Assembly (NCBI RefSeq): GCF_937863155.1
Contig: NZ_CALMFB010000063.1
Coordinates: 1-37,019, forward strand
Reading direction: 5' to 3'
DNA length: 37,019 nucleotides
Origin: an uncultured Brevundimonas sp.
Lineage (GTDB): Bacteria; Pseudomonadota; Alphaproteobacteria; Caulobacterales; Caulobacteraceae
The first letter of the stretch is position 1. The number at the start of each line of letters is the position of its first letter. Below the pieces are notes generated by a model. That model was not told the DNA's origin and made no database searches. It was given only the letters and a program-made list of their open reading frames with translations. Both the position numbers and the translations under genes were made by a program. Shown here one piece after another: positions 34,791 through 37,019 of the stretch.

Positions 34791-36026
34791 ATGGCCATGA
34801 GTATGGGCGCGCTGGATGGCCGCAAGGTCCTGTTGATCGTCGGCGGCGGCATCGCCGCCTATAAGGCGCTGGAGCTGGTGCGGCTGATCCGCAAGGCGGG
34901 CGGCCAGGTGCGGGCCGTGCTGACGGCCGGCGGGGCGGCCTTCGTCACCCCCCTGTCGCTGGCGGCCCTGACGAACCATCCGGTGCGCGAAAGCCTGTTC
35001 GCGCCGGACGACGAAACGGCCATGGGCCATATCGAACTGTCGCGCTGGGCCGATCTGGTGGTCGTGGCGCCGGCGACGGCCGGCCTGATCGCCAAGGCGG
35101 CCAACGGCATGGCCGACGATCTGGCGTCGACCACCCTGCTGGCGACCGACAAGCCCGTTCTGATGGCTCCGGCCATGAATGTGCGCATGTGGGGCCATCC
35201 GGCGGTCGTAGCCAATGTCGCGCGACTGGACGGGTTCGAGGGCGGCACGGGCTTCCATTGGGTCGGGCCAGACGAGGGGGAGATGGCCTGTGGTGAATAT
35301 GGCCCCGGCCGCATGGCCGAGCCGGCCGCCATCCTGGACGCCATCGAAAGCCGGCTGGCGGGCGGCGCGGGTCAACCCCTGCGCGGGCGCCGCGTGGTGG
35401 TCACCGCCGGCCCGACGTTCGAGGCGGTCGATCCGGTGCGCGGCCTGACCAACCGGTCCAGCGGCAAACAGGGTTACGCCATCGCCGGCGCCCTGGCGGC
35501 GCTGGGGGCCGAGGTGACCCTGGTGTCCGGGCCGGTCGCCCTGACCGCCCCACCCGGTGTGACGCGCATCGCCGTCGAAAGCGCGCGCGACATGCAGGCG
35601 GCGGTCCAGGCCGCCCTGCCGGCCGACATCGCCGTTCTGACCGCCGCCGTGGCCGACTGGCGCGTGGACGGCGTGGCCTCGGGCAAGATCAAGAAGGCGC
35701 CGGGCGGGCCGCCGACCCTGCGGTTGATCGAGAACCCCGACATCCTGGCCGGCCTGTCGGCGCCGGGGCCGCAGCGTCCGGCCCTGGTGGTCGGCTTCGC
35801 GGCCGAGACCGAAAACCTGATCGCCAACGCTCGGGCCAAGCTGTCGCGCAAGGGATGCGACTGGATCGTGGCCAATGACGTGTCTGACGATGTGTTCGGC
35901 GCCGAGGGCAACGCCGTGACCCTGATCGACCGTTCCGGGCGCGAGGACGCCTGGCCGCGCCAGTCCAAGGCCGCCGTGGCCCGCGCCCTGGCCGCCCGCA
36001 TCGCCGAGCATTTCCGAGAGGTTTGA
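34791..36026 (+). CDS. coaBC: Bifunctional phosphopantothenoylcysteine decarboxylase / phosphopantothenate-cysteine ligase
   Basis: A 411-residue two-domain enzyme of coenzyme A synthesis. The N-terminal CoaC flavoprotein has GGGIAAYKALELVRL, the active His80 (GHIELSRWADLV), PAMNVRMW at 127-134 and the catalytic Cys167 (GEMACGEYGPGRM). The CoaB half begins VVVTAGPTFEAVDPVRGLTN, with SSGKQGYAIAGALAALGA, and KIKKAPG near residue 302. Three in-frame ATGs (34791, 34797, 34803) compete, and none has a clear Shine-Dalgarno sequence; I keep the first. It is immediately followed by dut, a common pairing. Confidence 0.96.
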   Translation: MAMSMGALDGRKVLLIVGGGIAAYKALELVRLIRKAGGQVRAVLTAGGAAFVTPLSLAALTNHPVRESLFAPDDETAMGHIELSRWADLVVVAPATAGLIAKAANGMADDLASTTLLATDKPVLMAPAMNVRMWGHPAVVANVARLDGFEGGTGFHWVGPDEGEMACGEYGPGRMAEPAAILDAIESRLAGGAGQPLRGRRVVVTAGPTFEAVDPVRGLTNRSSGKQGYAIAGALAALGAEVTLVSGPVALTAPPGVTRIAVESARDMQAAVQAALPADIAVLTAAVADWRVDGVASGKIKKAPGGPPTLRLIENPDILAGLSAPGPQRPALVVGFAAETENLIANARAKLSRKGCDWIVANDVSDDVFGAEGNAVTLIDRSGREDAWPRQSKAAVARALAARIAEHFREV

Positions 36027-36476
36027 ATGACCACCCTGCGTCTCCAGCGCCTGCCCCATTCCGAAGGCCTGGCTCTGCCGGCCTATGAGACGGTCGGGTC
36101 CGCGGGCATGGATCTGCGCGCGGCCGTGGCCGAGGATGCGCCGATGACCCTGGCGCCGGGCGCGCGGGCGCTTGTGCCCACCGGCCTGAAGATCGCGCTG
36201 GAACCGGGCTATGAGGCCCAGGTGCGGCCCCGTTCGGGTCTGGCGCTGAAACACGGCATCACCTGCCTGAACAGCCCGGGCACCATCGACAGCGACTATC
36301 GCGGCGAGGTGGGGGTGATCCTGGCCAATCTGGGCCAGGAGCCGTTCGTGATCCGGCGCGGCGAACGCATCGCCCAGATGGTCATCGCCCGGCACGAACA
36401 GGCTACGGTGGCCGAGGTCGAGACCCTGGACGACACCGCGCGCGGGGCCGGGGGGTTCGGCTCCACCGGCCGCTGA
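36027..36476 (+). CDS. dut: dUTP diphosphatase
   Basis: A 149-residue trimeric dUTPase that removes dUTP and supplies dUMP for thymidylate. All five motifs are present in order: [12 protein letters not shown] (1), [11 protein letters not shown] (2), [20 protein letters not shown] (3), [12 protein letters not shown] (4) and [11 protein letters not shown] (5). The ATG follows the coaBC stop with no gap (TGAATG), so both are one operon. Length is standard. With xthA and holA it contributes DNA-quality functions in this window. Confidence 0.97.
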   Translation: MTTLRLQRLPHSEGLALPAYETVGSAGMDLRAAVAEDAPMTLAPGARALVPTGLKIALEPGYEAQVRPRSGLALKHGITCLNSPGTIDSDYRGEVGVILANLGQEPFVIRRGERIAQMVIARHEQATVAEVETLDDTARGAGGFGSTGR

Positions 36477-36479
36477 CGC

Positions 36480-36547
36480 AACCCTTCTTCGGAGACCCGC
36501 GTTAACCCTTCTTCGCGGTCAAGCTTGACCCGCATTTTCAAGGAGGT
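36480..36547 (+). promoter_or_regulatory. Direct repeat, 14-base palindrome and strong Shine-Dalgarno before the small membrane protein
   Basis: AACCCTTCTTCG occurs twice (36480-36491 and 36504-36515), 24 bases apart. A perfect palindrome, GGTCAAGCTTGACC, follows at 36517-36530. CCGCG (36497-36501) and CGCGG (36514-36518) could also form a stem around the second repeat. AAGGAGGTG at 36539-36547 is a near-perfect ribosome-binding site that fixes the GTG at 36553. This suggests an independently controlled gene behind dut. Confidence 0.5.
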
Positions 36548-36552
36548 GTGGC

Positions 36553-36912
36553 GTGGAAGCGTTTTTCGATCAGATCGGCGCCCTGGTGGGTGGGCTGTTC
36601 GGCCTGACCCAGGCCGGGTTCGACGGGGTCAATCAGGTGACGGGCCTGCTGATCGCGGTCATCGCCGCCCTGGTGATGCCGGCCTGGAGCCGCCTGTGGG
36701 CCACGGCCCTGGGGGCGACCCTGGTGCATCACATCGTCAACGCCGTGCGCCCGGTGCTGGATGGCGGCGATTTCGCCCTGCCGGCGCTGCTGACGCTGGG
36801 CTTCTGGATGATGACCCTGGCGCTGTTCCTAGGCTATGCGGTGGTGATCGCGGTCTTCTTCCTGATCCGCAGCCTGCTGACTGGCGGCCACCGGCACAGT
36901 CCCGCGCATTGA
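36553..36912 (+). CDS. Small integral membrane protein of unknown function
   Basis: A 119-residue protein I do not recognise. Three hydrophobic segments are visible: TGLLIAVIAALVMPAW (about 30-46), FALPALLTLGFWMMTLALFL (about 75-95) and GYAVVIAVFFLIRSLL (about 95-111). The N-terminal part (MEAFFDQIGALVGGLFGLTQ) looks amphipathic, and the end is His-rich (GGHRHSPAH). The GTG start is set by AAGGAGGTG, 6 bases upstream. A repeat-rich region separates it from dut, so it may be expressed on its own signal. A terminator shared with the tRNA gene follows. No motif allows a function to be named. Confidence 0.8.
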   Translation: MEAFFDQIGALVGGLFGLTQAGFDGVNQVTGLLIAVIAALVMPAWSRLWATALGATLVHHIVNAVRPVLDGGDFALPALLTLGFWMMTLALFLGYAVVIAVFFLIRSLLTGGHRHSPAH

Positions 36913-36931
36913 GGCGAGGGCGCTCCAAGCA

Positions 36932-36959
36932 AAAGGGCCGATCTTGCGACCGGCCCTTT
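36932..36959. terminator. Bidirectional terminator between the membrane protein and tRNA-Gly
   Basis: AAAGGGCCG (36932-36940) pairs with CGGCCCTTT (36951-36959) around a 10-base loop. Read on the minus strand the stem is followed by a further T, completing a TTTT end for the tRNA transcript. On the plus strand it lies 19 bases after the membrane protein stop and ends CCCTTTC. It can serve both convergent genes. Confidence 0.78.
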
Positions 36960-36970
36960 CATGCTTCGAC

Positions 36971-37019
36971 TGGAGCGGGCGAGGCGATTCGAACGCCCGA
37001 CCCTCACCTTGGCAAGGTG
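36971..37019 (-). tRNA. tRNA-Gly (anticodon GCC), 3' part only
   Basis: Read on the minus strand the window edge gives the anticodon stem-loop CACCTTGCCAAGGTG, with anticodon GCC (complement of 37011-37013). The variable region, the T arm with GGCGTTCGAATCGCC and the acceptor end GCCCGCTCCA follow. The CCA end is encoded (36971-36973). The D arm and 5' half lie beyond the window. The terminator at 36932-36959 follows it. Confidence 0.93.

Overview
The window looks like a chromosomal core segment of a high-GC alphaproteobacterium, most probably Caulobacterales and close to Brevundimonas or Caulobacter. The evidence is the very GC-rich coding sequence, a CenR-type response regulator, a probable NtrZ-type periplasmic protein, the large 180-kDa class NAD-glutamate dehydrogenase (GdhZ of Caulobacter), a Fur lacking the CxxC pair, and the conserved cluster nfu / tsaB-rimI-fur-miaB-phoH-ybeY-lnt. 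The organism is inferred from gene content, not from a database search.

Layout. Positions 1-4800 hold the end of a probable CnoX/YbbN thioredoxin, a stand-alone LON-domain protein, a Trm112-like protein, a UbiH-family hydroxylase (minus) and FtsK (plus). 4945-8329 hold a secreted M14 peptidase (minus) diverging from a HerA/DUF853 ATPase. 8493-13251 is a minus-strand block, DUF3576 lipoprotein, leuS, lptE, holA. 13584-16064 hold the NtrZ candidate, a thiamine-phosphate-synthase-like gene squeezed between its neighbours, the YggS-type PLP protein and CenR. 16065-16929 is a lower-GC toxin-antitoxin pair with its own AT-rich promoter. Next come xthA and lolA (minus), an AI-2E-type transporter, gdhZ and a universal stress protein. 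25864-34161 is the nfu to lnt cluster, with two small HTH regulators inserted after nfu and a third after lnt. The window ends with a lipoprotein (minus), coaBC-dut, a small membrane protein with a notable upstream region, and a truncated tRNA-Gly on the minus strand.

Functional themes: envelope biogenesis (lptE, lolA, lnt, cenR, DUF3576 lipoprotein), translation and tRNA/rRNA modification (leuS, tsaB, rimI, miaB, ybeY, Trm112, tRNA-Gly), DNA replication, repair and segregation (ftsK, holA, xthA, dut) and cofactor metabolism (ubiH, thiE-like, coaBC, nfu). Accessory elements are few: the toxin-antitoxin pair, the double-regulator insertion, and intergenic palindromes of at least two kinds. No prophage, insertion sequence or CRISPR array was seen.

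The most interesting items are the antitoxin, which seems to combine a DUF7662-like N-terminus with a VapB-like tail; six TGAAAC/GTTTCA boxes packed into and around the double-regulator locus; a regulator with an S24-like domain that lacks the catalytic Ser-Lys pair; a lipoprotein with a C-terminal motif resembling polymorphic-toxin tails; and the palindrome plus direct repeats ahead of the last membrane protein gene.
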